DNA of 8,784 nt from Bdellovibrio sp. ZAP7 (GCA_943324165.2 CALPKO020000035.1:1-8784); one strand, 5' to 3'. Counted from the first letter of the stretch, positions 1 to 6,619 are shown. The notes: a model not told the origin generated them from the letters alone. Made by a program: numbers and translations.

Positions 1-315
1 AGATTGCAAACCATTGCCTGTTACATCACCAAAATTATGTGCCAAGATAATGTAGTCTATCGTTTCTTTATCAATTCCAGCATGAACAATAGCTTTTTCA
101 GCTGCTAAAAAAGCAATGTCAGACGCGACCATTTCTGGAAGTACATACCTTCTTTCTTCGATTCCTGTAATATTTTTAAATTTTCCAATTACGACATCAT
201 TAGCAGAAGCAAAAGGCGTCCCGTCTTCATTCAAAAAAACGTGATTTTTAAAATCTGTATTAGCTACTTTTATTTCAGGAATGTAGCTTCCAATTCCCGC
301 TATTTTTATATTCAT
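1..315 (-). CDS. 3-oxoacyl-ACP synthase III family protein, N-terminal part (runs off window)
   Basis: FabH-like thiolase-fold enzymes condense an acyl-CoA or acyl-ACP primer with malonyl-ACP in fatty acid or polyketide-type synthesis. Visible are the first 105 codons, read from ATG at 315-313 down to base 1 with no stop. The protein begins MNIKIAGIGSYIPE, the usual first beta strand of KAS III proteins. It continues with a GKFKNITGIEERR segment, matching the TGIxxRR signature of the family, then a SDIAFLAAEKAI helix and the strand DYIILAHNF. The active-site Cys and the His/Asn residues would lie beyond the window edge and cannot be checked. The insert around residues 25-40 differs from classical FabH, so this may be a paralogue for a specialised acyl chain rather than the housekeeping initiation enzyme. 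It lies downstream of hisS on the same strand, after a 254-base gap, so co-transcription is uncertain. Confidence 0.8.
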   Translation of the reverse strand, partial: MNIKIAGIGSYIPEIKVANTDFKNHVFLNEDGTPFASANDVVIGKFKNITGIEERRYVLPEMVASDIAFLAAEKAIVHAGIDKETIDYIILAHNFGDVTGNGLQS

Positions 316-369
316 TTCCAGAAATAAATTATTTGGCTAATTTAAAGATAATAAAATTAATAAATATAC

Positions 370-381
370 TATGCGCGCATA
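370..381. repeat. 12-base perfect palindrome TATGCGCGCATA
   Basis: TATGCGCGCATA is a perfect inverted repeat and a run of alternating pyrimidine-purine bases, in an otherwise extremely AT-rich spacer. It lies 55 bases upstream of the start codon of the FabH-like gene. It could be a regulator site for that gene, but nothing else supports that. The rest of the 316-569 spacer shows only AT-rich sequence and no convincing promoter or terminator. Confidence 0.4.
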
Positions 382-569
382 TAATTATGAAATTATTAAT
401 TAATAGGATTAATTATCATCAAAATAAAGTTTATTAGCCGCAAAACTAAAGTTATAATAGATAACGAACTAAAATTAAAAAACATTTTATAAAAAACGTT
501 GCCAACATTTCAACATAAAAACTATTTTGTTTATTAAATGCAGCAATAATGAAAATTCAAAAATAAGAC

Positions 570-1940
570 CTAATCTTTCGACAAAGTCATTTTTAAATCC
601 TCAAAATCGAGTAATAATTGTTCGCCTGTACTGAGGTTTTTTAAGGAATATTTTTGATGACTCATTTCAGTTTCACCGGCAATAACAGCAAAGGAGATAT
701 TACGCTTATCTGCATGCTGAAATTGTTTAGCCACTTTTGCATTATCCGGATATAACTCTACTTTTACGCCAACATTTCTCAATGCTTTTATTGCTTTCAT
801 CGCATAAAAAGCTTCCTTTTCACCATAATTGATAAAAATCGCTTTTGAAGTTGACGCTAGAGTTGTTGGAAACAAATTCAATTCGTCTAAAACCAAATAA
901 ATGCGGTCTAAACCAAATGAAATCCCAACACCGCTCATGTCCTTCAAGCCAAAAATACTTGTCAAATCATCGTATCGCCCACCTCCGCCAATTGAACCCA
1001 TTGCAACCGATTTTGGAGCAGCTACTTCAAATATAGCACCCGTGTAATAGTTCAAACCTCTTGCTAAAGTAACATCCAAATCTAAAATGGCTTGCGACAA
1101 ACCCAAATTCAATACATTATCGCAAATGAATTTAAGTTCTTCTACTCCGTTTGTTCCTTGTTTAGAATCAACTAATAGCAAAGAAAGTTGTTCTATTTTC
1201 TCTGTTATGGTTCCATGAAAAGCAAATAATGGTTTTAATTTTTCAATTGCAGTTGGCGAAATTCCCTTTTCTAACATTTCTGTTTTGACACCTTCTTCAC
1301 CAATTTTATCGAGTTTGTCTAAAGCCACCGTAAAATCAATTAATTTATCAGAAGCACCTATGACTTCTGCAATTCCAGAAAGTACTTTGCGGTTATTGAT
1401 TTTAATGGTTACGCCACTCAAACCTAATTCTGAAAAAACGGAATCGTACAATTGTATTAACTCTACTTCTTGCCACAAAGATTTAGAACCCACAACATCT
1501 GCATCACACTGATAAAACTCTCTGTAACGGCCTTTTTGCGGACGATCTGCACGCCAAACCGGTTGAATTTGATAACGCTTGAATGGAAATTCAATTTCAT
1601 TCTGGTGCTGCACAACATAACGAGCAAAAGGAACAGTTAAGTCGTAACGCAAAGCTTTTTCCGAGATTTTTGGAGTTAATTGCTTTGCATTTGTTGTTTC
1701 ATTTAAATCAATATTGTTTAAAAAATCTCCTGAATTCAATATTTTAAAAATCAATCGATCACCTTCTTCGCCATACTTTCCCATTAAAGTTTCAGCATTT
1801 TCAAAGCTTGGTGTTTCGATAGGTTGAAAGCCAAATTTTTCGAAATTTGATTTAATGATAGCTATAATAAATTGTCTTTTCGCTACTTCAATTGGCGATA
1901 AATCTCTTGTTCCTTTTGGTATGCTTGGTTTTTGTGCCAT
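570..1940 (-). CDS. hisS: histidyl-tRNA synthetase (HisRS)
   Basis: This cytoplasmic class II aminoacyl-tRNA synthetase charges tRNA-His with histidine using ATP. The 456-residue protein starts [16 protein letters not shown], with the PKGTRD motif typical of HisRS at residues 8-13. [12 protein letters not shown] at 97-108 and the motif 2 region from QPVWRAD (126-132) to [14 protein letters not shown] (138-151) carry the ATP-binding arginine. The histidine-specific signature [10 protein letters not shown] is at 292-301, the glycine-rich [12 protein letters not shown] at 315-326, and motif 3 SFGLDRI at 341-347. The last ~90 residues fit the anticodon-binding domain. At 456 residues it is longer than the ~420 of E. 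coli HisRS, and the DADVVG wording is the form I associate with Bacteroidetes. It is transcribed divergently from hpt. No convincing -7/-33 pair was found upstream; the closest, GATATTTG at 1992-1985 on the minus strand, has one mismatch. Confidence 0.97.
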   Translation of the reverse strand: MAQKPSIPKGTRDLSPIEVAKRQFIIAIIKSNFEKFGFQPIETPSFENAETLMGKYGEEGDRLIFKILNSGDFLNNIDLNETTNAKQLTPKISEKALRYDLTVPFARYVVQHQNEIEFPFKRYQIQPVWRADRPQKGRYREFYQCDADVVGSKSLWQEVELIQLYDSVFSELGLSGVTIKINNRKVLSGIAEVIGASDKLIDFTVALDKLDKIGEEGVKTEMLEKGISPTAIEKLKPLFAFHGTITEKIEQLSLLLVDSKQGTNGVEELKFICDNVLNLGLSQAILDLDVTLARGLNYYTGAIFEVAAPKSVAMGSIGGGGRYDDLTSIFGLKDMSGVGISFGLDRIYLVLDELNLFPTTLASTSKAIFINYGEKEAFYAMKAIKALRNVGVKVELYPDNAKVAKQFQHADKRNISFAVIAGETEMSHQKYSLKNLSTGEQLLLDFEDLKMTLSKD

Positions 1941-2231
1941 TTTAATTTTTTATGAAATGGGAATCTCTTCTCTTTATTAATTTACAAATATCTTATTTTT
2001 AAAATTATTAGTTTGGTAAAATCCAAAAAAATAAAAATCTAATCTATGAAATTCAAATTGACTTTTCAAATTATCAATAAAACACATTTTTTAATTGATT
2101 CTTGGTATTAAAAATGTTCATTGCTATTTTTTGCACTTAAATAGCACTCGATTTTCTTGTAAAGTAATAGAAAAAATAGTTTTTTACAAAGATTTTCATT
2201 GTCAACTCCTAACTTGTAACTTTCAACTTGT
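1941..2231. other. divergent intergenic spacer between hisS and hpt
   Basis: This AT-rich stretch has no open reading frame worth calling on either strand and no tRNA-like fold. It must contain the hisS promoter on the minus strand, but I could not find a clean TAnnTTTG box there. The hpt promoter box sits at its right edge. Around 2210-2230 it carries short loose repeats of the type TAACTTG/TAACTTT, similar in style to the repeats before other genes in this window. Confidence 0.5.
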
Positions 2232-2239
2232 TATCTTTG
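2232..2239 (+). promoter_or_regulatory. Bacteroidetes-type -7 box TATCTTTG upstream of hpt
   Basis: TATCTTTG matches the Bacteroidetes primary sigma factor -7 consensus TAnnTTTG exactly. A TTG at 2214-2216 could be the -33 element, but its 15-base spacing is shorter than the usual ~19. Transcription would begin near 2245. That leaves only about 8 bases before the ATG at 2253 and about 29 before the ATG at 2274, which favours the second as the hpt start. It is the only good promoter box seen ahead of the hpt-adk-CBS-obg run. Confidence 0.55.
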
Positions 2240-2273
2240 CACCTAATTTTCAATGCTAAAAGCAACCCAACAG

Positions 2274-2804
2274 ATGATACACCTTCACGATAAAACTTTT
2301 GAACCCTTTATTTCTTCAAAAGAAATAAAATTTGCTATAAAAAATATGGCAAAACAAATGGACGACGATTTTTTTGATGAAACTCCCGTTTTTATTGGTG
2401 TTTTGAATGGCGCTTTTATGATAATGAGTGATTTGATGAAAAATTACCGTGGCATGTGTGAAGTTAGTTTTGTAAAAATGGCCTCTTATGCAGGAACAAG
2501 TACAACGAATGAAGTGAAAGAATTGATAGGTTTGAATCAAGATTTGGAAGGAAGAACTGTTGTTGTGGTTGAAGATATTGTTGATACAGGAAATACCATT
2601 GAAACTTTGAAAGCGATTTTTAAAGATAAAAAAGTAAAACATTTCAAAATTGCAACTTTATTTTTTAAGCCAGAAGCTTATAAAAAAGACATTAAAATCG
2701 ATTATATTGGCATTAGAATTCCAGACAAATTTATTGTGGGATACGGTTTAGACTATGATGGTTTGGGTCGGAATTTAGAAGATGTTTATCAATTAGCAGA
2801 ATAG
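2274..2804 (+). CDS. hpt: hypoxanthine phosphoribosyltransferase
   Basis: This purine-salvage enzyme joins hypoxanthine (and usually guanine) to PRPP, giving IMP or GMP, in the cytoplasm. From ATG 2274 it is 176 residues, the usual size. The PRPP-binding signature VVVVEDIVDTGNT ends at residue 108, with the acidic pair E100-D101 and the phosphate loop DTGNT. The GVLNGAF loop near residue 42 is the conserved PPi-binding segment, and the final third carries KPEAYKKDIKIDYIGIRIPDK, typical of the family C-terminal region. The frame opens earlier, at ATG 2253, but relatives begin with M-I-x-L-H-D-K as seen from 2274, and the promoter box would leave almost no leader for 2253. It is first of four co-directional genes, 59 bases before adk; both enzymes work on purine nucleotides. 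Confidence 0.93.
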   Translation: MIHLHDKTFEPFISSKEIKFAIKNMAKQMDDDFFDETPVFIGVLNGAFMIMSDLMKNYRGMCEVSFVKMASYAGTSTTNEVKELIGLNQDLEGRTVVVVEDIVDTGNTIETLKAIFKDKKVKHFKIATLFFKPEAYKKDIKIDYIGIRIPDKFIVGYGLDYDGLGRNLEDVYQLAE

Positions 2805-2863
2805 CCCCCAATCCAAAAAATGGGAGTTAAATATAAAATTTATTCAATACAAATTTTTTAAAA

Positions 2864-3436
2864 ATGATTAATATTGTTTTATTCGGAAAACCCGGTGCAG
2901 GAAAAGGAACACAGGCAGAATTTTTAAAAACAAAATACAATTTAGTGCATCTTTCAACTGGTGATATTTTTAGATTTAATATTAAAAACGACACCGATTT
3001 AGGAAAATTAGCCAAAACTTTTATGGACAAAGGCGATTTGGTGCCAGATGAAGTCACCATAAAAATGTTGAATGCCGAAGTCGATAAAAACCCAAATGCT
3101 GCTGGTTTTTTATTCGATGGTTTCCCAAGAACGTTGGCTCAAGCCGATGCTTTAGATGCTTTTTTAGCTACAAAAAAAGAAGTGATTACAGCAACAATTG
3201 CACTTGAAGCAGAAGATGAAATTTTAGTGCAACGTTTACTCGAAAGAGGAAAAACTAGTGGCCGTGTTGACGATCAAAATGAAGAAAAAATCAGAAACCG
3301 TTACCAAGAATACAACGAGAAAACAGCTCCTTTGATGGATTATTACAACCACCAAAATAAATTTTACGCGGTGAATGGAATTGGTTCAATTGAAGAAATC
3401 ACGATTAGATTAAGTGCAGTAATTGATGGATTGTAG
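2864..3436 (+). CDS. adk: adenylate kinase, short-LID form
   Basis: Adenylate kinase interconverts ATP + AMP and 2 ADP in the cytoplasm, setting the adenylate balance. The 190-residue protein has the P-loop GKPGAGKGT at residues 8-16, the AMP-site motif LSTGDIFR at 30-37, and DGFPRT at 85-90 with the AMP-binding arginine R89. The LID region around RGKTSGRVDD (128-137) is short and lacks the zinc-binding cysteines of long-form enzymes. KIRNRYQEY (142-150) supplies the usual following arginines. It lies 59 bases after hpt and 75 before the CBS-domain gene, all on the plus strand, with no clear promoter of its own. From memory, some flavobacteria have an hpt-adk fusion; here the two are clearly separate genes. 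Confidence 0.96.
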   Translation: MINIVLFGKPGAGKGTQAEFLKTKYNLVHLSTGDIFRFNIKNDTDLGKLAKTFMDKGDLVPDEVTIKMLNAEVDKNPNAAGFLFDGFPRTLAQADALDAFLATKKEVITATIALEAEDEILVQRLLERGKTSGRVDDQNEEKIRNRYQEYNEKTAPLMDYYNHQNKFYAVNGIGSIEEITIRLSAVIDGL

Positions 3437-3458
3437 TTTAGAAGTTTAAAGTTTATGA

Positions 3459-3502
3459 GTTTAGTAAATTCTAAACACATAACCTCATAACCTTTATAAC
3501 CT
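3459..3502 (+). repeat. short hairpin and tandem CATAACCT repeats before the CBS-domain gene
   Basis: The adk-CBS spacer contains GTTTAG (3459-3464) facing CTAAAC (3471-3476), a possible 6-bp hairpin. Three tandem copies follow: CATAACCT (3478-3485), CATAACCT (3486-3493) and TTATAACCT (3494-3502). They end 9 bases before the start codon. No -7 promoter box is visible in the spacer. The role is unknown; similar-looking short repeats precede obg. Confidence 0.6.
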
Positions 3503-3511
3503 TTAAATAAA

Positions 3512-4783
3512 ATGGAAATACTAATAATACTTTTTTTAATTCTACTGAACGGTGTGTTTTCGATGTCGGAAATCGCATTGATTTCGGCAAGAAAAAACAG
3601 GTTAGAAAATGCTGCAAAAAAAGGCAATCCCAGTGCGCAAGCCGCTTTAGATTTAGCCAACTCTCCCAATAAATTTCTTTCAACAGTTCAAATCGGAATC
3701 ACCTTAATTGGTATTTTGACCGGTATTTTCAGCGGTGATAAAATCACAAGTGATGTAAAATTATTCATTCAAACTTTTGAAACTTTAAAACCTTACGCGG
3801 ATTCTATTTCGGTTGGAATTGTTGTGGTCGTTTTAACTTTTTTCTCATTGGTTTTAGGAGAACTTTTACCCAAAAGAATTGGTCTAAATCATCCCGAAGC
3901 CATCGCAAAAGCCGTTGCTTTACCCATGAAAATGGTTTCGATAGTTACCGCTCCATTCATCTGGTTATTGACGATTTCTACCGAATTTTTATTAAAAATA
4001 TTAATGATAAAACCTTCTGCTGACGGTAAAGTGACCGAAGAAGAAATAAAGGCCATCATCAAAGAAGGGACTGAAGGAGGCGAAGTACAAGAGATTGAAC
4101 AAGATATTGTTGAACGTGTTTTTCACATTGGCGATCGAAAAGTCAATTCGCTCATGACGCACAGACAATCAATTGTTTTTTTGCCTTTGAATGCTAATAA
4201 AAATCAAGTACGCGATTTGATGTTGAAAGAATTACATTCTATTTATCCCGTTTATGGCGAAAACTATGATGATATTGTGGGCGTTGTGAATTTAAAAAAT
4301 ATTTTTGCGCATTTTGAAAACGAAAACTTTAACTTGCAACAAATCCTATCTGAAGCACCTTTTATAATTGAACAAACGACCGCATATAAGGCCCTTGAAA
4401 ATTTCAAAAAAAGTGGTATTCATTACGCTTTCGTTTCTGATGAATATGGAGTTTTTCAGGGAATAATTACACTTAATGATATTTTAGAAGCATTGGTTGG
4501 CGACGCATCCGATTTTTATAAAGATGATTTCAAATTGATTGAACGTGAAGATGGCTCGTGGTTGGTAGACGGACATTATTCGTTACATGATTTTATGACT
4601 TTCTTTGAACTAGACGAATTGATAAACGATTACGAAGTGAATACGGTTAGCGGTTTAATCATGACAGAATTGTCTCGTATTCCGAAAGAAGGAGAAAAAC
4701 TAATTTGGCAGAAATTTGAATTAGAAGTAATTGACATGGATGGCGTGAAGATTGATAAAGTGATTGTTAAGGTTGCCCCCTAA
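3512..4783 (+). CDS. DUF21/CBS-domain membrane protein, hemolysin C/CorC (CNNM) family
   Basis: This is a 423-residue inner-membrane protein of the CNNM/CorC-like family, whose members are linked to Mg2+ (or other cation) export and homeostasis. The older 'hemolysin' label is a family name and not evidence of toxicity. The N-terminal DUF21 domain has hydrophobic segments at about residues 2-17, 57-75, 100-118 and 138-165, with the conserved GELLPKRIGL and NHPEAIA region near 114-131. A linker with EEEIKAIIKEG leads into a pair of CBS domains at roughly 205-330 (segments SIYPVYGEN and HYAFVSDEYGVFQGIITLNDILEALVGD, split here: HYAFVSDEYG, then FQGIITLNDILEAL). The C-terminal CorC/HlyC domain, from WLVDGHYSLHDF, fills about 345-420. 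CBS pairs usually bind adenine nucleotides, and the gene follows adk, but that link is only inference. Its stop codon lies inside a C-rich repeat, so the last residues VAP may be repeat-derived. Confidence 0.9.
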   Translation: MEILIILFLILLNGVFSMSEIALISARKNRLENAAKKGNPSAQAALDLANSPNKFLSTVQIGITLIGILTGIFSGDKITSDVKLFIQTFETLKPYADSISVGIVVVVLTFFSLVLGELLPKRIGLNHPEAIAKAVALPMKMVSIVTAPFIWLLTISTEFLLKILMIKPSADGKVTEEEIKAIIKEGTEGGEVQEIEQDIVERVFHIGDRKVNSLMTHRQSIVFLPLNANKNQVRDLMLKELHSIYPVYGENYDDIVGVVNLKNIFAHFENENFNLQQILSEAPFIIEQTTAYKALENFKKSGIHYAFVSDEYGVFQGIITLNDILEALVGDASDFYKDDFKLIEREDGSWLVDGHYSLHDFMTFFELDELINDYEVNTVSGLIMTELSRIPKEGEKLIWQKFELEVIDMDGVKIDKVIVKVAP

Positions 4784-4795
4784 CCCCCTAAGGGG
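4776..4795 (+). repeat. C-rich repeat overlapping the stop codon (CCCCCTAA x2 + GGGG)
   Basis: Two direct copies of CCCCCTAA (4776-4783 and 4784-4791) are followed by GGGG. CCCC at 4784-4787 can pair with GGGG at 4792-4795 around a CTAA loop. The first TAA is the stop codon of the CBS-domain gene. The C-run and G-run stand out in this AT-rich genome. From memory, similar short C-rich repeats recur between genes of flavobacteria; a self-search of the genome would show whether this one does. No T-run follows, so it is a poor terminator. Confidence 0.6.
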
Positions 4796-4834
4796 AAATA
4801 TAAATAAATTGATGATAGAATAAATTATCTTATT

Positions 4835-4857
4835 AATTCTAAAATCTGAATTCTAAA
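4835..4857 (+). repeat. short direct repeat AATTCTAAA upstream of obg
   Basis: AATTCTAAA occurs at 4835-4843 and again at 4849-4857, a 14-base step, with a further CTAAAATT just after. The block ends 13 bases before the obg start codon. No promoter box matching TAnnTTTG is seen in this spacer, which fits obg being read from an upstream promoter. Confidence 0.45.
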
Positions 4858-4870
4858 TGCTAAAATTAAA

Positions 4871-5875
4871 ATGACAGAAGGAAATTTTGTTGATTATGTA
4901 AAAATATATGTTTCGTCTGGAAAAGGTGGAAAAGGCTCAACCCATTTGCACCGCGAGAAATTTATCGAAAAAGGCGGTCCAGATGGCGGTGACGGTGGTC
5001 GCGGTGGTCATGTTTACTTGGTGGGCAACAAAAGTTTGTGGACTTTGTTTCACCTCAAATTTGCACGACACGTCAAAGCCGGACATGGTGGCGACGGAGG
5101 TGGCGATCGAAGCACAGGAGCAGATGGCGATGACAAATTTATCGAAGTCCCCTTGGGAACGGTGGTGCGAGACAAAGAAACCAACGAAATTTTATATGAA
5201 ATTACAGAAGATGGTGAAAAAAGAATATTAGCACTTGGCGGAAAAGGTGGATTGGGCAATTGGCATTTTAGAAGTGCTACCAACCAAACGCCACGTTATT
5301 CTCAACCAGGATTGCCGTCACAAGAAGTCGATGTTATTTTAGAACTTAAAGTACTAGCCGATGTTGGATTGGTTGGATTTCCAAATGCTGGAAAATCTAC
5401 TTTATTGTCTGTTTTGACCTCAGCTAAACCAAAAATTGCAGATTATCCGTTTACGACGCTCAAGCCCAATTTAGGAATTGTGGCCTACCGAGATTTTCAA
5501 TCTTTTGTAATTGCTGATATACCAGGAATTATTGAAGGTGCAGCAGAAGGAAAAGGTTTGGGACACTATTTTTTGCGACATATTGAACGAAATTCCACTT
5601 TGCTTTTTTTAGTTCCTGTGGATACGCCAGATATCAAAGCAGAATACGACATTTTGGTGAATGAATTGACCAAATACAATCCAGAAATGCTTGACAAAGA
5701 GCGCATGTTGGTGATTTCTAAATGTGATATGTTAGACGATGAACTAAAAGCGGAATTAAAAATTCAATTGGACAAAGATTTTAAAAACATTCCTTACATG
5801 CTGATTTCGTCGGTTGCCCAACAAGGCTTGACCGAATTGAAAGATAAATTGTGGAGCATGTTAAATGAAAACTAG
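4871..5875 (+). CDS. obgE: Obg/CgtA family GTPase
   Basis: Obg is an essential P-loop GTPase that binds the large ribosomal subunit during assembly and links to stress signalling. The 334-residue protein begins with the glycine-rich Obg fold (about residues 6-160), including [32 protein letters not shown] and AGHGGDGGG. The G domain follows: G1 GFPNAGKST (169-177), G2 region [12 protein letters not shown] (191-202), G3 DIPG (216-219), G4 SKCD (283-286) and G5 SSVA (313-316). G4 has Ser in place of the usual Asn of NKxD, a change I would still expect to allow guanine recognition. The protein ends soon after G5, so there is no C-terminal OCT domain, as I would expect in Bacteroidetes. It is last of the plus-strand run and is followed 28 bases later by a terminator. 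Confidence 0.97.
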   Translation: MTEGNFVDYVKIYVSSGKGGKGSTHLHREKFIEKGGPDGGDGGRGGHVYLVGNKSLWTLFHLKFARHVKAGHGGDGGGDRSTGADGDDKFIEVPLGTVVRDKETNEILYEITEDGEKRILALGGKGGLGNWHFRSATNQTPRYSQPGLPSQEVDVILELKVLADVGLVGFPNAGKSTLLSVLTSAKPKIADYPFTTLKPNLGIVAYRDFQSFVIADIPGIIEGAAEGKGLGHYFLRHIERNSTLLFLVPVDTPDIKAEYDILVNELTKYNPEMLDKERMLVISKCDMLDDELKAELKIQLDKDFKNIPYMLISSVAQQGLTELKDKLWSMLNEN

Positions 5876-5903
5876 TTTTTTTTGAAATACAATTTTAAAA
5901 TTT

Positions 5904-5938
5904 AAATGATAATGGTATAGTGCTGTTATCATTTTTTT
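5904..5938 (+). terminator. hairpin terminator after obg
   Basis: AAATGATAA (5904-5912) pairs perfectly with TTATCATTT (5926-5934), a 9-bp stem around a 13-base loop, with a seven-T run at 5932-5938 overlapping the stem's end. This is a good intrinsic terminator for the obg transcript and probably ends the hpt-adk-CBS-obg unit. The loop holds GGTATA (5914-5919), complementary to TATACC (5938-5943) just past the stem. Confidence 0.75.
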
Positions 5939-5943
5939 ATACC

Positions 5944-6082
5944 TCATTACAAAGGCTGAAAAAATTAGCCGTTGCTATCCGTTTTTGGTTGCTTTGGTCT
6001 AATCAACGTCCGACTTTATTTTCCCCAACTATATAAAAAAACTTACTTATCCTTCAAAAACACTTTTATCTCTGCGACGCTT
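5944..6082. other. non-coding stretch, function unknown
   Basis: All six frames are interrupted here. A small stem GGCT(GA)...(TT)AGCC lies at about 5954-5970. CGTTG near 5970 and CAACG near 6004 form a short inverted repeat. The base composition of 5950-6020 is more mixed than the spacers around it. It may be a dispersed repeat or the decayed 3' end of the helix-turn-helix gene. I see no RNA family that I can name. Confidence 0.35.
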
Positions 6083-6300
6083 TTAGTTTAAAAAAAACGA
6101 ATAAACGTATTTAGAAACCGAACTCGTTTTGGCAGAGTATTTAAAGGCAAGCATCTCACCCAATTTTATTGAGCATCTAGAGGTAAATCACGCTGTCCAA
6201 TTTCATGCATAGTCCATTGACTTTTATTGACCTGCAAAAGTATGGCCATGTCTTCTTGTTTCATTCCTAAAATTGCGCTTATTTTTTTATTTTTTTCCAT
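6083..6300 (-). pseudogene. small XRE-type helix-turn-helix regulator, frameshifted
   Basis: Reading from ATG at 6300-6298, the first frame gives 44 residues beginning MEKNKKISAILGMKQEDMAI, followed by LLQVNKSQWTMHEIGQRDLP, and stops at 6168-6166. This is a helix-turn-helix pattern: the QEDMAILLQV turn followed by a KSQWTMHEIGQRDLP recognition region, as in small XRE-like proteins of flavobacteria. The stop follows DLPLDAQ. Restoring one T at about 6172 (GCTCA to GCTTCA) joins it to SIKLGEMLAFKYSAKTS in the next frame, running to a stop at 6085-6083. That sequence reads as the natural continuation, so a one-base deletion (or sequencing error) is likely. Relatives as I recall them are longer, so the C-terminus may also be lost. 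Its upstream region is the 40-base operator-like array, suggesting autoregulation before decay. Confidence 0.65.
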
Positions 6301-6320
6301 CTTTGCAATGCAATTTTTGG

Positions 6321-6440
6321 ATGTGATTATTTTCTACAAACGATTTATTTATCACAATTATTGTGATTATTATTTCAAAACGATAATTTTATCACAACTT
6401 TTGTGATTTTTTCTTTAAAATAAAAAGTAAATCACAGTTT
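6321..6440. repeat. three tandem 40-base units with phased palindromes (operator-like array)
   Basis: Units 6321-6360, 6361-6400 and 6401-6440 are each exactly 40 bases. Each opens with (T/A)TGTGATT and closes with ATCACA(A/G)NTT or a close variant. Units 1 and 2 also share CAAACGAT/CAAAACGAT in the middle; unit 3 is more diverged. At each junction the ends form a perfect 17-base palindrome, ATCACAA-N3-TTGTGAT, at 6351-6367 and 6391-6407. Half-sites lie at 6321-6327 and 6431-6437 in the same phase. The array starts 20 bases upstream of the start codon of the minus-strand helix-turn-helix gene and ends 135 bases before the -33 element of the 6620 gene. Equal spacing and perfect arms suggest repeated binding sites for a dimeric regulator. 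Confidence 0.75.
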
Positions 6441-6490
6441 AGGAAAGAAGTCACTAATAACCTAAGTGAAGTATTTAAAATCAATATTTT

Positions 6491-6505
6491 CATTCAATTT
6501 GAATG
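6491..6505. repeat. perfect palindrome CATTCAA-T-TTGAATG
   Basis: A 15-base inverted repeat with 7-base arms lies 70 bases upstream of the -33 element of the 6620 gene. The arms differ from those of the 40-base array. It could be a second regulator site in the same control region or chance in AT-rich DNA. The remaining sequence from 6441 to 6574 shows no open reading frame worth calling. Confidence 0.4.
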
Positions 6506-6574
6506 GTTACGTTAATTTTTATCATAAAACAATAGTTAGATGTTACCAAAAAGTAAAAAATAATTGATAAAGGA

Positions 6575-6603
6575 TTGAAATTAAACCTAAATTACTAATT
6601 TTG
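6575..6603 (+). promoter_or_regulatory. Bacteroidetes-type promoter of the 6620 gene (TTG-N18-TAATTTTG)
   Basis: TTG at 6575-6577 and TAATTTTG at 6596-6603 match the Bacteroidetes -33/-7 elements, with an 18-base gap close to the usual spacing. Transcription would start near 6610, leaving a leader of about 10 bases before the ATG at 6620. It is the best promoter match in the window. Confidence 0.65.
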
Positions 6604-6619
6604 AATACTATTTAAATTT

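Noticed and set aside
441..448. TAGTTTTG on the minus strand as a promoter of the FabH-like gene
   Set aside because: It matches TAnnTTTG but has no TTG at the right distance and lies 126 bases from the start codon; it could be chance in AT-rich DNA.
486..530. Possible hisS terminator on the minus strand (GTTG...CAAC then T-run)
   Set aside because: The stem is only 4 bp; the nearby GTTGGCAAC palindrome has no room for a loop. Not strong enough to list.
2316..2642. Open frame on the minus strand inside hpt
   Set aside because: It is antisense to a conserved enzyme with clear active-site motifs, and is Phe/Ile/His-rich low-complexity sequence.
2805..2826. Possible terminator after hpt (CCCA...TGGG)
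   Set aside because: The stem is only 4 bp with a 10-base loop and no T-run, too weak to call. Read-through into adk is more likely.
5050..5283. Open frame on the minus strand inside obg, rich in Pro and Ser
   Set aside because: It is a shadow of the glycine-rich Obg domain read backwards.
6321..6440. Possible CRISPR array (palindromic 17-base repeats with 23-base spacers)
   Set aside because: Only two full repeats are present, they are short, the spacers resemble each other, and no cas genes are nearby. A tandem 40-base repeat or operator array explains it better.
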